Source: Streptomyces liliiviolaceus (lineage in GTDB: Bacteria; Actinomycetota; Actinomycetes; Streptomycetales; Streptomycetaceae). Taken from it: DNA of 64,000 bases. Under the pieces are notes generated by a model that worked only from the letters and a program-made list of their open reading frames with translations, did not search any database and was not told the DNA's origin. The stretch lies in NCBI RefSeq assembly GCF_018070025.1, contig NZ_JAGPYQ010000001.1:2108001-2172000 (forward strand), read 5' to 3'. Of this stretch, positions 20,180-32,620 are shown piece after piece. Both the position numbers and the translations under genes were made by a program. Every line of letters begins with the position of its first letter. The first letter of the stretch is position 1.

Positions 20180-21825
20180 GCGCTACAGCCGTCCACAGCC
20201 TGTGGACAACGGCGGCCGATCCGATCCAGAAGATCGACGCGCCGAACATCGAGTACGGGCAACTGTCGCCCACCCTGATCGTCATCGGGGCGGCGGTGAT
20301 CGGCATCCTGGTCGAGGCCTTCGTGCCCCGCAGGTCCCGCTACTACGTGCAGGTCTTCGTGTCCGTCGTCGCCCTCGCCGCCGCGTTCGCCGCGGTGGTC
20401 GCCCTCGCGGCGAGCGGCTACGGCACCACGAAGGCCGGTATCGCCGCGATGGGCGCCGTCGCGGTCGACGGTCCCGCGCTCTTCCTGCAGGGCGTCATCC
20501 TGCTGGCCGGTGTACTGGGCGTGTTCACGTTCGCCGAACGGCGCCTCGATCCCGTGGCGCACGGCAACCGCGTCGACTCGTTCGCGGCGCAGGCCGCCTC
20601 CGTACCGGGCAGTGACAGCGAGAAGGCCGCGGTCAAGGCGGGATTCACCACCACCGAGGTGTTCCCGCTGCTGCTCTTCGCCATCGGCGGCATGCTCGTC
20701 TTCCCGGCGGCGAACGACCTGCTGACCCTCTTCATCGCGCTGGAGGTCTTCTCGCTGCCGCTCTACCTGCTGTGCGCCGTGGCCCGCCGCAAGCGGATCA
20801 TGTCGCAGGAGGCCGCGGTCAAGTACTTCCTGCTCGGCGCGTTCGCCTCCGCGTTCACCCTCTTCGGCATCGCCCTGCTCTACGGCTACGCCGGCTCCGT
20901 GTCGTACGCGACGATCGCCCAGGTCGTCGACGGCACGGTCGAGACGGTGAACCCTGCCCTCGCCGACACCATGGGCAACGACGCGCTGCTGCTCGTCGGC
21001 GCCGCGATGGTCGTCATGGGCCTGCTGTTCAAGGTCGGCGCGGTGCCGTTCCACATGTGGACCCCGGACGTCTACCAGGGCGCTCCGACCCCGGTGACCG
21101 GCTTCATGGCCGCCGCGACCAAGGTGGCCGCCTTCGGCGCGCTGCTGCGGCTCCTGTACGTCGTCCTGCCGGGCCTGCGCTGGGACTGGCGGCCGGTGAT
21201 GATGGGCGTCGCGGTCGTCACCATGCTGGGCGGCGCGATCGTCGCGATCACCCAGACCGACATCAAGCGGCTCCTCGCGTACTCGTCCATCGCGCACGCG
21301 GGATTCATCCTCGCGGGTGTCATCGCGATGACACCGGACGGTGTGTCGTCGGTGCTCTTCTACCTGGGCGCCTACTCGTTCGTGACGATCGGCGCGTTCG
21401 CGGTGGTCACCCTCGTCCGTGACGCGGGCGGCGAGGCCACGCACCTGTCCAAGTGGGCCGGCCTCGGACGCAGGTCACCGCTGGTGGCGGCCGTGTTCGC
21501 GGTCTATCTGCTGGCCTTCGCGGGCATCCCGCTGACCTCCGGCTTCGCGGGCAAGTTCGCCGTGTTCAAGGCGGCGGCCGAGGGCGGCGCGGGCGCGCTG
21601 GTCGTGGTCGGTGTGATCTCGTCGGCCATCGCGGCGTTCTTCTACATCCGCGTGATCGTGCTGATGTTCTTCAGCGAGCCGCGTCCGGAGGGACCCACGG
21701 TCGCCGTGCCGTCGCCCCTGACGATGACGGCCATCGCGGTGGGCGTGGCGGTCACGCTGGTGCTCGGTGTGGCGCCGCAGTACTTCCTGGACCTGGCGGG
21801 GCAGGCGGGCGTCTTCGTCCGCTGA
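20176..21825 (+). CDS. nuoN: NADH-quinone oxidoreductase subunit N
   Basis: 549 residues, GTGA overlap with nuoM. Third antiporter-like subunit, with the glutamate in ALEVFSLPLYLLCAV and the lysine in FKVGAVPFHMWTPDVYQGAP. Last gene of the complete operon; a strong hairpin follows 13 bases after the stop. Confidence 0.97.
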   Translation: MSATAVHSLWTTAADPIQKIDAPNIEYGQLSPTLIVIGAAVIGILVEAFVPRRSRYYVQVFVSVVALAAAFAAVVALAASGYGTTKAGIAAMGAVAVDGPALFLQGVILLAGVLGVFTFAERRLDPVAHGNRVDSFAAQAASVPGSDSEKAAVKAGFTTTEVFPLLLFAIGGMLVFPAANDLLTLFIALEVFSLPLYLLCAVARRKRIMSQEAAVKYFLLGAFASAFTLFGIALLYGYAGSVSYATIAQVVDGTVETVNPALADTMGNDALLLVGAAMVVMGLLFKVGAVPFHMWTPDVYQGAPTPVTGFMAAATKVAAFGALLRLLYVVLPGLRWDWRPVMMGVAVVTMLGGAIVAITQTDIKRLLAYSSIAHAGFILAGVIAMTPDGVSSVLFYLGAYSFVTIGAFAVVTLVRDAGGEATHLSKWAGLGRRSPLVAAVFAVYLLAFAGIPLTSGFAGKFAVFKAAAEGGAGALVVVGVISSAIAAFFYIRVIVLMFFSEPRPEGPTVAVPSPLTMTAIAVGVAVTLVLGVAPQYFLDLAGQAGVFVR

Positions 21826-21838
21826 GGTCTCCCGGTCC

Positions 21839-21873
21839 GTGGGCCCCGGTTCCGCCCGGAACCGGGCCCCCAC
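21839..21873 (+). terminator. terminator of the nuoA-N operon
   Basis: A GC-rich inverted repeat (GTGGGCCCCGGTTCCG against CGGAACCGGGCCCCCAC) starting 13 bases after the nuoN stop. One base is bulged. No long T-run, as is common in high-GC bacteria. Confidence 0.7.
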
Positions 21874-22008
21874 GCCGTTGTCCGGGCGCCGTCCGGCGGA
21901 CACGTGGCGCAGATACTCCGTCGCAGCCTGTGGATAACTCCGACGCTGTCGGTGCGGACCCCTATCGTGGACGCAGTGGTCGAGGCGCGACGCACGGGGG
22001 ACGGGACG

Positions 22009-24000
<1,992 letters not shown>

Positions 24001-24006
24001 CGGGCG

Positions 24007-24040
24007 CCCCGCGCCCCTGAAGGGGCGCGGGGAACTGCGC
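24007..24040. repeat. dispersed palindromic repeat, copy 1 (likely bidirectional terminator)
   Basis: Perfect palindrome CCCCGCGCCCCT-GA-AGGGGCGCGGGG (24007-24032) followed by AACTGCGC. It sits between the convergent recQ and fahA genes. The same core GGGGCGCGGGGAACTGCGC recurs at 42621-42647, 42713-42740, 46745-46766 and 50995-51038. Confidence 0.75.
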
Positions 24041-24092
24041 GACAAGCCCCCACCGGCCCGCAGCTACGAACAAGCTCGCCGCAGGCGTACGG

Positions 24093-25343
24093 CTACGCGC
24101 CCGCCACGACGCGCCCGGTCACCTCACCGAGACCGACCCGCGTGCCGTCAGGGCCGGGAGCCCACGCCGTCAGCGTCACGACATCCCCGTCCTCCAGGAA
24201 CGTCCGCTTGCCGGTGGGGAGTTCGAGAACGTCCCGGCCGTTCCAGGTCAGTTCGAGGAGCGACCCCCGTTCCCCGTCAGAGGCCCCGCTCACCGTGCCC
24301 GACCCGTACAGATCACCCGTACGCAGCGAGGCCCCGTTCACGGTCATGTGGGCCAACTGCTGCGCGGCCGTCCAGTACATCGTGGAGAACGGCGGCTCGG
24401 ACACCACATGTCCGTTGACGGCGACGGAGATGCGCAGGTCGTAGCCGCCCGGGTCCTCCGAGGCGTCCTCGGAGGTGTCGTCCAGGTAGGGCAGGAGGGG
24501 GTGCGTGCGCGCCGGGGGCGCGACCCGGGCGTCCTCCAGCGCGTCGAGCGGAGTGATCCAGGCCGACACCGACGTGGCGAAGGACTTGCCGAGGAAGGGG
24601 CCGAGAGGGACGTACTCCCAGGCCTGGAGGTCGCGCGCGGACCAGTCGTTGAGGAGGCAGAGGCCGAAGACGTGGTCGCGGAAGTCGCCCAGCGGCACCG
24701 GCGTGCCCATCGGGGAGGGCGTGCCGACGACGAAGCCGACCTCCGCCTCGATGTCCAGTCGGACGGACGGGCCGAAGACCGGCGCCGGGTCCGCCGGGGC
24801 CTTGCGCTGGCCGGCGGGGCGTACGACGTCGGTCCCGGAGACCACGACCGTGCCCGACCGGCCGTGGTAACCGATGGGCAGGTGCTTCCAGTTGGGGGTG
24901 AGGGAGTCCTCGGCGTCGGGCCGGAAGATCTGGCCGACGTTCCGGGCGTGGTTCTCGGAGGCGTAGAAGTCGACGTAGTCGGCCACCTCGAAGGGGAGAT
25001 GGAGGGTCACCTCGGAGAGCGGGTGGATCAGCGGCGCGACGGTCTCGCGGTGGGCGGGCACCGTCACCCACGCGGTGAGCGCCCGCCGGACGTCCGACCA
25101 CGCCGTGCGGCCGGCCGCGAGGAGCGGGTTGAGGGTGGGGCGGGCGAGCAGGGCGGCGTACGGGGAGCCCAGTTCCACCGCGGCGGCCCCCGCGTCCAGG
25201 ACGTGGTCGCCCAGCCGCACGCCCACACTCCGGCGACCGGCGCCGTCCGGGGAGCCGTCCGGGGCGTTGTTCAGGGAGAAGACGCCGTACGGAAGATTGT
25301 GCGGGCCGAAGGGATCGCCCTCGGGGACATCGAAGGGGGGCAT
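24093..25343 (-). CDS. fahA: fumarylacetoacetase
   Basis: 416 residues, ATG start. It hydrolyses fumarylacetoacetate to fumarate and acetoacetate, the last step of tyrosine and homogentisate breakdown. Family motifs DFYASENHARNVGQIF, LPIGYHGRSGTVVVSG, DIEAEVGFVVG and LLNDWSARDLQAWEYVPLG are present in order and contain the metal and catalytic residues. Length equals the family's. No other homogentisate pathway gene is nearby. An inverted repeat at 25363-25381 just upstream may be an operator. Confidence 0.95.
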   Translation of the reverse strand: MPPFDVPEGDPFGPHNLPYGVFSLNNAPDGSPDGAGRRSVGVRLGDHVLDAGAAAVELGSPYAALLARPTLNPLLAAGRTAWSDVRRALTAWVTVPAHRETVAPLIHPLSEVTLHLPFEVADYVDFYASENHARNVGQIFRPDAEDSLTPNWKHLPIGYHGRSGTVVVSGTDVVRPAGQRKAPADPAPVFGPSVRLDIEAEVGFVVGTPSPMGTPVPLGDFRDHVFGLCLLNDWSARDLQAWEYVPLGPFLGKSFATSVSAWITPLDALEDARVAPPARTHPLLPYLDDTSEDASEDPGGYDLRISVAVNGHVVSEPPFSTMYWTAAQQLAHMTVNGASLRTGDLYGSGTVSGASDGERGSLLELTWNGRDVLELPTGKRTFLEDGDVVTLTAWAPGPDGTRVGLGEVTGRVVAGA

Positions 25344-25362
25344 GGGGTGCTGCCTCGCTTTC

Positions 25363-25381
25363 CGTGTGGGTGGAGCACACG
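25363..25381. promoter_or_regulatory. inverted repeat upstream of fahA
   Basis: CGTGTG-N7-CACACG begins 20 bases before the fahA start. Position and symmetry suit an operator; the regulator is unknown. Confidence 0.3.
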
Positions 25382-25537
25382 TTACGGGGAGGCGCGGCCT
25401 GAGGGCAGTGTCTAAAGAGTTCGCAATGTCCGATTAAGGGTGGGGTCGGAGGGGTTCATTCCGGCTTAGCTTCCTTCAGGGGGGCACGGACGGGGTGGGT
25501 CCGGGTCCAGGGATGTGTGGGACACGTGGGGGGACCC

Positions 25538-26809
25538 GTGGCCAAAAGCACTGCCAGCGTGCCGTTGTATCCGGATCGGGAAGTACCCGGCCTGATCGTG
25601 AAGTTCGGCGACTACCCGCTCCATCACGGCGGAGTGGGCGCGATCCGCAGCCTCGGCCGGCTGGGCGTGCCGATGTACGCGATCACCGAGGACAGATACA
25701 CGCCTGCCGCGGTCTCGCGCCATCTGCGGCGCGCGTTCGTCTGGCCGACCACGGGGACGGAGCGGGCGGAGCGGCTCGTCGAGGGGCTGCTGCGTGTCGG
25801 GCGTGGGATCGGCCGCCCCGCGGTCCTCATCCCGACCGACGAGGAGGCCGTGGTCCTGATCGCCGAGCACCAGGCCGAACTCACGGGAAGCTTTCTGTTC
25901 CCCAGGGTGGCGGCCGGGCTGCCCCGGCGCCTGGCCAGCAAGCAGGGACTGCACGAGCTCTGCGTCGAGCACGGCGTACCCAGCCCGGAGGCGGCGTTCC
26001 CGGAGTCGTACGGGGAGATCGAGGACTTCGCGGCGAAGGCGAGGTTCCCGCTCGTGGCGAAGAACCGCGAGGCGTTCGTGCGCCGCGCGCGGCCGGCCGT
26101 GCACGGGACGACGCGCATCGCCACCCAGGAGGGCCTGTTACGGCTCGCCCGCGACTGGGGTGAGCCGCCGGGCGTCATCCTTCAGGAGTATCTGCCGCGG
26201 GAGGACGCCGAGGACTGGATCGTGCACGCCTACTTCGACGCGGACTCGGCGCCGCTCGCGATGTTCACCGGCGTCAAGGTCCGCTCCTGGCCCCCGCACG
26301 CGGGCATGACGGCGAACGCGTACGTCGTCGACAACCCCGAACTGGCGGACCTGGCGGCGCGGTTCATCAAACAGATCGGCTTCAGCGGCGTCGTCGACCT
26401 CGATCTGCGCTTCGACCGCCGCGACGGCCGGTACAAACTGCTCGACTTCAATCCGCGGATGGGCGCCCAGTTCCGGCTCTTCGAGAACGAGTCGGGGATC
26501 GACGTCATCCGCGCCATGCATCTGGATCTGACCGGACGGGCCGTTCCGGAGGGGGAACAGCTCGCCGGCCGGCGCTACATCGTGGAGAACATCGACCTGC
26601 CGGCCCTGCTCGCGTACCGCCGCAGCGGCTATACGACCCCGCACGCTCCCGACCGCCCGAGCGGTACGGAGCTGGCGTGGCTGGCGGCGGACGACCTGCG
26701 GCCGTTCTTCACGATGCTCGCGCGCTTCGTACGGCCCGGCGCGAAGCATCTGTACCAGCTGTGGAGGGACGGCCGCCGCGGAGCCCGGGTGGCATCCGGC
26801 CACCGATGA
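25538..26809 (+). CDS. ATP-grasp domain ligase (bldA-type TTA codon)
   Basis: 423 residues from the GTG at 25538, preceded by GGGGGGACCC. The fold is ATP-grasp: a pre-domain with PTDEEAVVLIAEHQ, a KNREAF-type adenine lysine region, QEYLPREDAEDWIVHAYF, and the metal/phosphate residues in DLDLRFDRRDG and LLDFNPRMGAQF. Members join a carboxylate to an amine or thiol through an acyl phosphate; the nearest-looking type is carboxylate-amine ligase or D-aspartate ligase, but the substrate is unknown. Codon 201 (26138-26140) is TTA, the only in-frame TTA I found in the window, implying bldA-dependent translation. A flavoprotein gene follows 141 bases later. Confidence 0.82.
   Translation: MAKSTASVPLYPDREVPGLIVKFGDYPLHHGGVGAIRSLGRLGVPMYAITEDRYTPAAVSRHLRRAFVWPTTGTERAERLVEGLLRVGRGIGRPAVLIPTDEEAVVLIAEHQAELTGSFLFPRVAAGLPRRLASKQGLHELCVEHGVPSPEAAFPESYGEIEDFAAKARFPLVAKNREAFVRRARPAVHGTTRIATQEGLLRLARDWGEPPGVILQEYLPREDAEDWIVHAYFDADSAPLAMFTGVKVRSWPPHAGMTANAYVVDNPELADLAARFIKQIGFSGVVDLDLRFDRRDGRYKLLDFNPRMGAQFRLFENESGIDVIRAMHLDLTGRAVPEGEQLAGRRYIVENIDLPALLAYRRSGYTTPHAPDRPSGTELAWLAADDLRPFFTMLARFVRPGAKHLYQLWRDGRRGARVASGHR
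26138..26140 (+). other. TTA leucine codon (bldA target)
   Basis: In-frame rare leucine codon at position 201 of the ATP-grasp gene. In Streptomyces it is read only by the bldA tRNA, whose active form appears late in growth. Confidence 0.85.
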
Positions 26810-26950
26810 CCACGGCCGGACCGCAGCCGGACCGCGGCCGGACCACGACGGGCCGGCGGAGCAGAGGAGAAGGGGGCCCGCAGCCGTGGGAGGGCGGGTG
26901 CGGGGTGATCGAGCAATGACGAAGTGGCGTTCTGGGGAGGGGACTTCGTG

Positions 26951-28156
26951 ATGGAGCCGGTGGCAGTGATCGGTGCCGGGCCTTTCGGCCTGTCCACCGC
27001 CGCGCATCTGAGGGCGCGCGGCATTCCGGTACGGGTGTTCGGTGAACCCATGGTGAGCTGGCGGGCGAACATGCCCCAGGGGATGCTCCTCAAATCGACG
27101 CCGGCCGCCTCGAACATCGACGCCCCGCAGCCGGGGCACGACCTCGTCGACTACTGCGACGCGGCGGGCGTTCCCCGCCTGGTCACGGACGAGGACATCA
27201 TCCCGGTCGAGACGTTCGTCGCGTACGGGGAGTGGTTCCGGCAGCGGCTCGTGCCGGAACTGGAACGGGTGCGCGTCGTCTCGGTCGACCGCCGCTCCGA
27301 CCTGCGGGGCTTCGAACTCAAGCTGGACTCGGGGGAGGTGTTCACCGCGCGGGCGGTCGTCGTGGCGACCGGTCTGTCCGGCCTCGCGCATCTGCCCCGC
27401 GAACTGGCCGGGGCCGCGCCCGACGGGCCGACGCCCACCGGCCCCGTCTCGCACAGCTCGCAACTGCACGACCTGTCCCGGTTCTCCGGCAGGGAACTGA
27501 TCGTCGTCGGCGCGGGCCAGTCCGCCCTGGAGACGGCGGCGCTCGCCGCCGAGGCGGGCGCACAGGTGCGCGTGGTGGCGCGCGGAAAGGGGTCTGTCGA
27601 CTTCGGCGCGCCCCCGTGGCAGCAGCCGTTGCTGCGCCCCGAGTCACCCTTCGGCCGGGCCTGGTCCTTGTGGGCCCTCACCTACTACCCGCACCCGTAC
27701 CGTCATCTGCCGCCGGGAATCCGGCACTTCCTGGTCCGCAGCGTCCTCGGCCCCCTCGGCGCCTGGTGGCTGCGCGACCGGTTCGAGGGAAAAGTGCGGG
27801 TGAACGAGGTGGCGCGGATCCTGCGCGCCTCCGGGGAGACGGCCGGGCGGCCCGCCCTCACCGTCCGGACCCTCGGCGGCCGCGTCGAGGAACTGTCCGC
27901 GGACCACATCGTCGCCGCCACCGGCTACCGCGTCGACCTCGCCGCGATGGACTTCCTCGGCCATGAGCTGCGGACCCGGCTGGCCGTCAGCCGCGGAACA
28001 CCGAGGCTGGGCGCCGGATTCAGCTCCTCCGTGCCCGGTCTGTACTTCACCGGACTGCCGGCCGCGGCCTCGTACGGGCCGGTGATGCGGTTCGTGTGCG
28101 GGACGGAGTTCGCCTCGCCGCGGCTGGTCCGGCATCTGGCGGCACGGCACCGCTGA
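26951..28156 (+). CDS. flavin-dependent monooxygenase-like FAD/NAD(P) protein
   Basis: 401 residues from the ATG at 26951 (GTG at 26948 also possible; GGGGAGGGGAC lies upstream). Two dinucleotide folds are visible: AVIGAGPFGLSTAAHL at the N-terminus for FAD and LIVVGAGQSALETAALAAE near residue 190 for NAD(P)H. The VAATGYR motif is typical of N-hydroxylating or Baeyer-Villiger-type class B flavin monooxygenases. The substrate is unknown. It may be co-transcribed with the TTA-containing ATP-grasp gene 141 bases upstream, suggesting a small modification or biosynthetic unit. Confidence 0.78.
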   Translation: MEPVAVIGAGPFGLSTAAHLRARGIPVRVFGEPMVSWRANMPQGMLLKSTPAASNIDAPQPGHDLVDYCDAAGVPRLVTDEDIIPVETFVAYGEWFRQRLVPELERVRVVSVDRRSDLRGFELKLDSGEVFTARAVVVATGLSGLAHLPRELAGAAPDGPTPTGPVSHSSQLHDLSRFSGRELIVVGAGQSALETAALAAEAGAQVRVVARGKGSVDFGAPPWQQPLLRPESPFGRAWSLWALTYYPHPYRHLPPGIRHFLVRSVLGPLGAWWLRDRFEGKVRVNEVARILRASGETAGRPALTVRTLGGRVEELSADHIVAATGYRVDLAAMDFLGHELRTRLAVSRGTPRLGAGFSSSVPGLYFTGLPAAASYGPVMRFVCGTEFASPRLVRHLAARHR

Positions 28157-28374
28157 ACCAGGGGCGCGAACGCACGCGGTGGGAGCGCGCGGGCGCACGC
28201 GGGCGGTCGGGAAAGGGGCGTGAATCGGGTCGGCACAGTGGCCGATATGTCATGGGATCGACCTGAACTCCAGGGGTCTGCTGAGGCCCGCGACGACGTG
28301 TGGGGCGGTCGAGGTGCCGGACGACGTCCGGTTCCCGTCGAGTCGCTGGGGGATTCGATCCGTATTCTCTGATC

Positions 28375-29292
28375 ATGGCCCCACCGATTGCATATTCACT
28401 CATCGCCACTGACCTGGACGGGACGCTGCTGCGCGGCGACGACACCCTCTCGGACCGGTCGCGCGCGGCGCTGGCGATGGCGGTCGGGGCAGGCGCCCGG
28501 CACCTCGTCGTGACGGGGCGCCCCGCTCCGCGCGTACGGCCACTGCTGGACGAACTCGGCAGCCAGGGGCTCGCGGTGTGCGGACAGGGCGCGCAGTTGT
28601 ACGACGCCGGCGCGGACCGCATGGTGTGGTCCGTCACACTGGAACGTGAGCTGGCCGAGGTGGCTCTCGGCAAGATCGAGGCGGAGGTCGGTGAGGTGTA
28701 CGCGGCCGTCGACCAGGACGGCGTCGACGGACTCACGCTCATCGAGCCGGGTTACGAGATGCCCCACCCGACGCTGCCGGCGGTACGGGTGCCGCGGCGC
28801 GACGACCTCTGGACCCGGCCCATCAGTAAGGTGCTGCTGCGGCATCCCCTGCTCTCCGACGACGAGTTGGCGTCCGCCGCCCGTGGAGCGGTCGGTTCCC
28901 TCGCCACCGTGACGATGTCCGGGCCCGGTACCGTCGAACTCCAGCCATGCGGCATCACGAAGGCCACGGGCCTCGCCCTCGCCGCCGGCCGGCTGGGCCT
29001 GACGTCGGCGCAGACCATCGCCTTCGGGGACATGCCGAACGACATCCCGATGTTCGACTGGGCGGCGCGCGGGGTCGCCATGGCCAACGCGCATCCCGAA
29101 CTCAAGTCCGTCGCCGACGAGATCACCCTCTCGAACGAGGACGACGGCATCGCGGTGGTCCTGGAGCGCATGTTCTCCACCGACCGCACCGACCGCACCG
29201 ACCGCACCGACCGCACCGACCGCACCGACCGGACGGGCCCCCGGGTCGGCCGGCAGGCCGGTCCGGGGGCCCGCTCGGGCGTCGGTCAGTAG
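28375..29292 (+). CDS. HAD-superfamily (Cof-type) phosphatase
   Basis: 305 residues from the ATG at 28375. HAD motif I is ATDLDGTLL near residue 10, motif II is VVTGRPAPR, and motif IV is AFGDMPNDIPMFDWA; the cap between them is of the Cof/YidA type. Such enzymes hydrolyse small phosphorylated metabolites. No Shine-Dalgarno is visible and TATTCT at 28363-28368 could be a -10, so the message may be leaderless. The last 40 residues are unusual: a 9-base tandem repeat encodes Thr-Asp-Arg six times, then a terminator-like hairpin is translated. It overlaps the convergent gene by seven bases. Confidence 0.85.
   Translation: MAPPIAYSLIATDLDGTLLRGDDTLSDRSRAALAMAVGAGARHLVVTGRPAPRVRPLLDELGSQGLAVCGQGAQLYDAGADRMVWSVTLERELAEVALGKIEAEVGEVYAAVDQDGVDGLTLIEPGYEMPHPTLPAVRVPRRDDLWTRPISKVLLRHPLLSDDELASAARGAVGSLATVTMSGPGTVELQPCGITKATGLALAAGRLGLTSAQTIAFGDMPNDIPMFDWAARGVAMANAHPELKSVADEITLSNEDDGIAVVLERMFSTDRTDRTDRTDRTDRTDRTGPRVGRQAGPGARSGVGQ
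29179..29232 (+). repeat. 9-bp tandem repeat inside a coding region
   Basis: Six copies of ACCGACCGC (last copy ending in G) encoding a Thr-Asp-Arg repeat at the C-terminus of the HAD protein. In-frame units keep the reading frame open whatever the copy number. Confidence 0.9.
29235..29272. terminator. hairpin inside the 3' end of the HAD gene
   Basis: GGGCCCCCGG (29235-29244) pairs with CCGGGGGCCC (29263-29272), with a nested GGCC stem inside. It lies upstream of the HAD stop codon but in the right place to end transcription from both convergent genes. Confidence 0.55.
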
Positions 29293-30002
29293 GCGCCGAA
29301 GACGTTGTCGATCGAGCCGTAGCGCGCGGCGGCGTAGTTGCACGCCGCCGTGATGTTGGCGACCGGGTCGAAGGGGTCCAGCGACGTACCGGTCACGTGG
29401 TACGCCGAGAAGGTCGGGTCGATGACCTGCAGGAGCCCCTTCGACGGCGTACCGGCGACCGCGTTGGAGTCCCAGTTGTTCATGGCCTGCGGGTTGCCCG
29501 ACGACTCGCGGATGATGTTGCGGTGGATGCCGTCGTAGGTGCCCGGGATGCCCTGCTGGGCCATGACGTCCAGCGACTCCCTGATCCAGCCGTCGAGGTC
29601 GTCCGTGTAGGTCTTCGCCGAGGCAGGGGTGACGGCGGACGCCGTGGAGGCCTTGGACGCCGTGGCGGTCTTCGCCGAGGTCCCGCCGTTCTTCGTGCCC
29701 ACGGTCAGCTTCAGGCCCGGCCGAATGGTCGACGGGTCGTCGCCGATGACCGCGCGGTTGGCCTTGTACAGCTTCTTCCAGTCGCCCGTGGTGTGCGCCT
29801 TGGCGATCTTGGACAGGGTGTCGCCCTCGACCACCTTGTAGGTGACCAGCGAGACCTGCGGGACCGCGTTCGGGGTGGCGGCCTGGGCGCCGGTGGCCCC
29901 CACGAGGGGGAGCGCGAGCGCGGCTCCGCCCGTCCCGGCGGCGACGATGCCACGGGTGAGGGTGCTGTTTCTGGGGCGGCGGTGCTTGCCTCGTGCGGGC
30001 AT
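29286..30002 (-). CDS. secreted LysM and lytic transglycosylase-like protein
   Basis: 238 residues from the ATG at 30002, preceded by GGAGAGGA. A basic start (MPARGKHRRPRNSTLTRG) leads into a signal peptide ending near GAQAATP. A LysM peptidoglycan-binding domain follows (YKVVEGDTLSKIAKAHT, residues about 54-100), then an alanine/threonine linker and a transglycosylase-type domain with the likely catalytic glutamate in NIIRESSGNPQAMNNWDS and GLLQVIDPTF. It should cleave peptidoglycan glycan strands outside the cell. The leader carries a probable c-di-AMP riboswitch, as known for streptomycete cell-wall hydrolases. Confidence 0.88.
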   Translation of the reverse strand: MPARGKHRRPRNSTLTRGIVAAGTGGAALALPLVGATGAQAATPNAVPQVSLVTYKVVEGDTLSKIAKAHTTGDWKKLYKANRAVIGDDPSTIRPGLKLTVGTKNGGTSAKTATASKASTASAVTPASAKTYTDDLDGWIRESLDVMAQQGIPGTYDGIHRNIIRESSGNPQAMNNWDSNAVAGTPSKGLLQVIDPTFSAYHVTGTSLDPFDPVANITAACNYAAARYGSIDNVFGAY

Positions 30003-30519
30003 GGCGAATGTCCTCTCCGGCGCCTGCGAGGTGAGCTGTCGGGTTCGGACTGGAGATGCCCGGCCGCGTGGTGTGCGCGACTTGACCCCTAGCCGTTCCG
30101 ATTTCCGGTCCGGCGGCTTACCTGGGTCCCCCGCTCCTGCCGTACGCGAGTGAATGGATGACTGGGATTTCCGGGCGGCGGCAGGATTAGGCGATCCGTC
30201 CGGAGTGACGTGAACGTATGCGAGAGCACATGCCGTGAACAAGCCCCGAATTCGCGCAGCGACGGCTTTGAACTGCCATGTCGGGCGAATATCTCTTGAT
30301 CAAAGCGGAAGGCGAAGTTCAACTTGCTTTCCGCAAAGGGAAATCGGCGGGACCGGAAAAACGATCACTTCGCGCGGGCGTGACTCAATTCACTGGCGCG
30401 GGCGGCCAATGTCCATAAAAAAGGTGATACGCAATATTCTGTCGACGCCGAATGCGGGCGGGATGCCGGTCGCCGTGGGCGGTTCCAGGGGCAGGCGAAC
30501 TCGGCGAACTCGGCCCGGC
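30003..30519. other. 517-bp gap: riboswitch leader and promoter region
   Basis: Between the transglycosylase start and the end of the S15 hydrolase gene, both on the minus strand. The part nearest the transglycosylase is the riboswitch. The rest (30193-30519) is comparatively AT-rich and must contain the promoter; no confident -35/-10 pair and no coding gene were seen. Confidence 0.6.
30020..30192 (-). ncRNA. c-di-AMP (ydaO-yuaA) riboswitch
   Basis: On the minus strand the leader contains, in order, the conserved blocks GGCAGGAGCGGGGGACCCA, CTAGGGGTCAAGT and CCGAACCCGACAGCTCACCT followed by CGCAGGC, then the ribosome site GGAGAGGA. These match the streptomycete ydaO riboswitch by eye. In S. 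coelicolor such elements switch off rpfA-type cell-wall hydrolase genes when c-di-AMP is high. Boundaries are approximate. Confidence 0.82.
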
Positions 30520-32610
<2,091 letters not shown>

Positions 32611-32620
32611 GGGTGTCACC

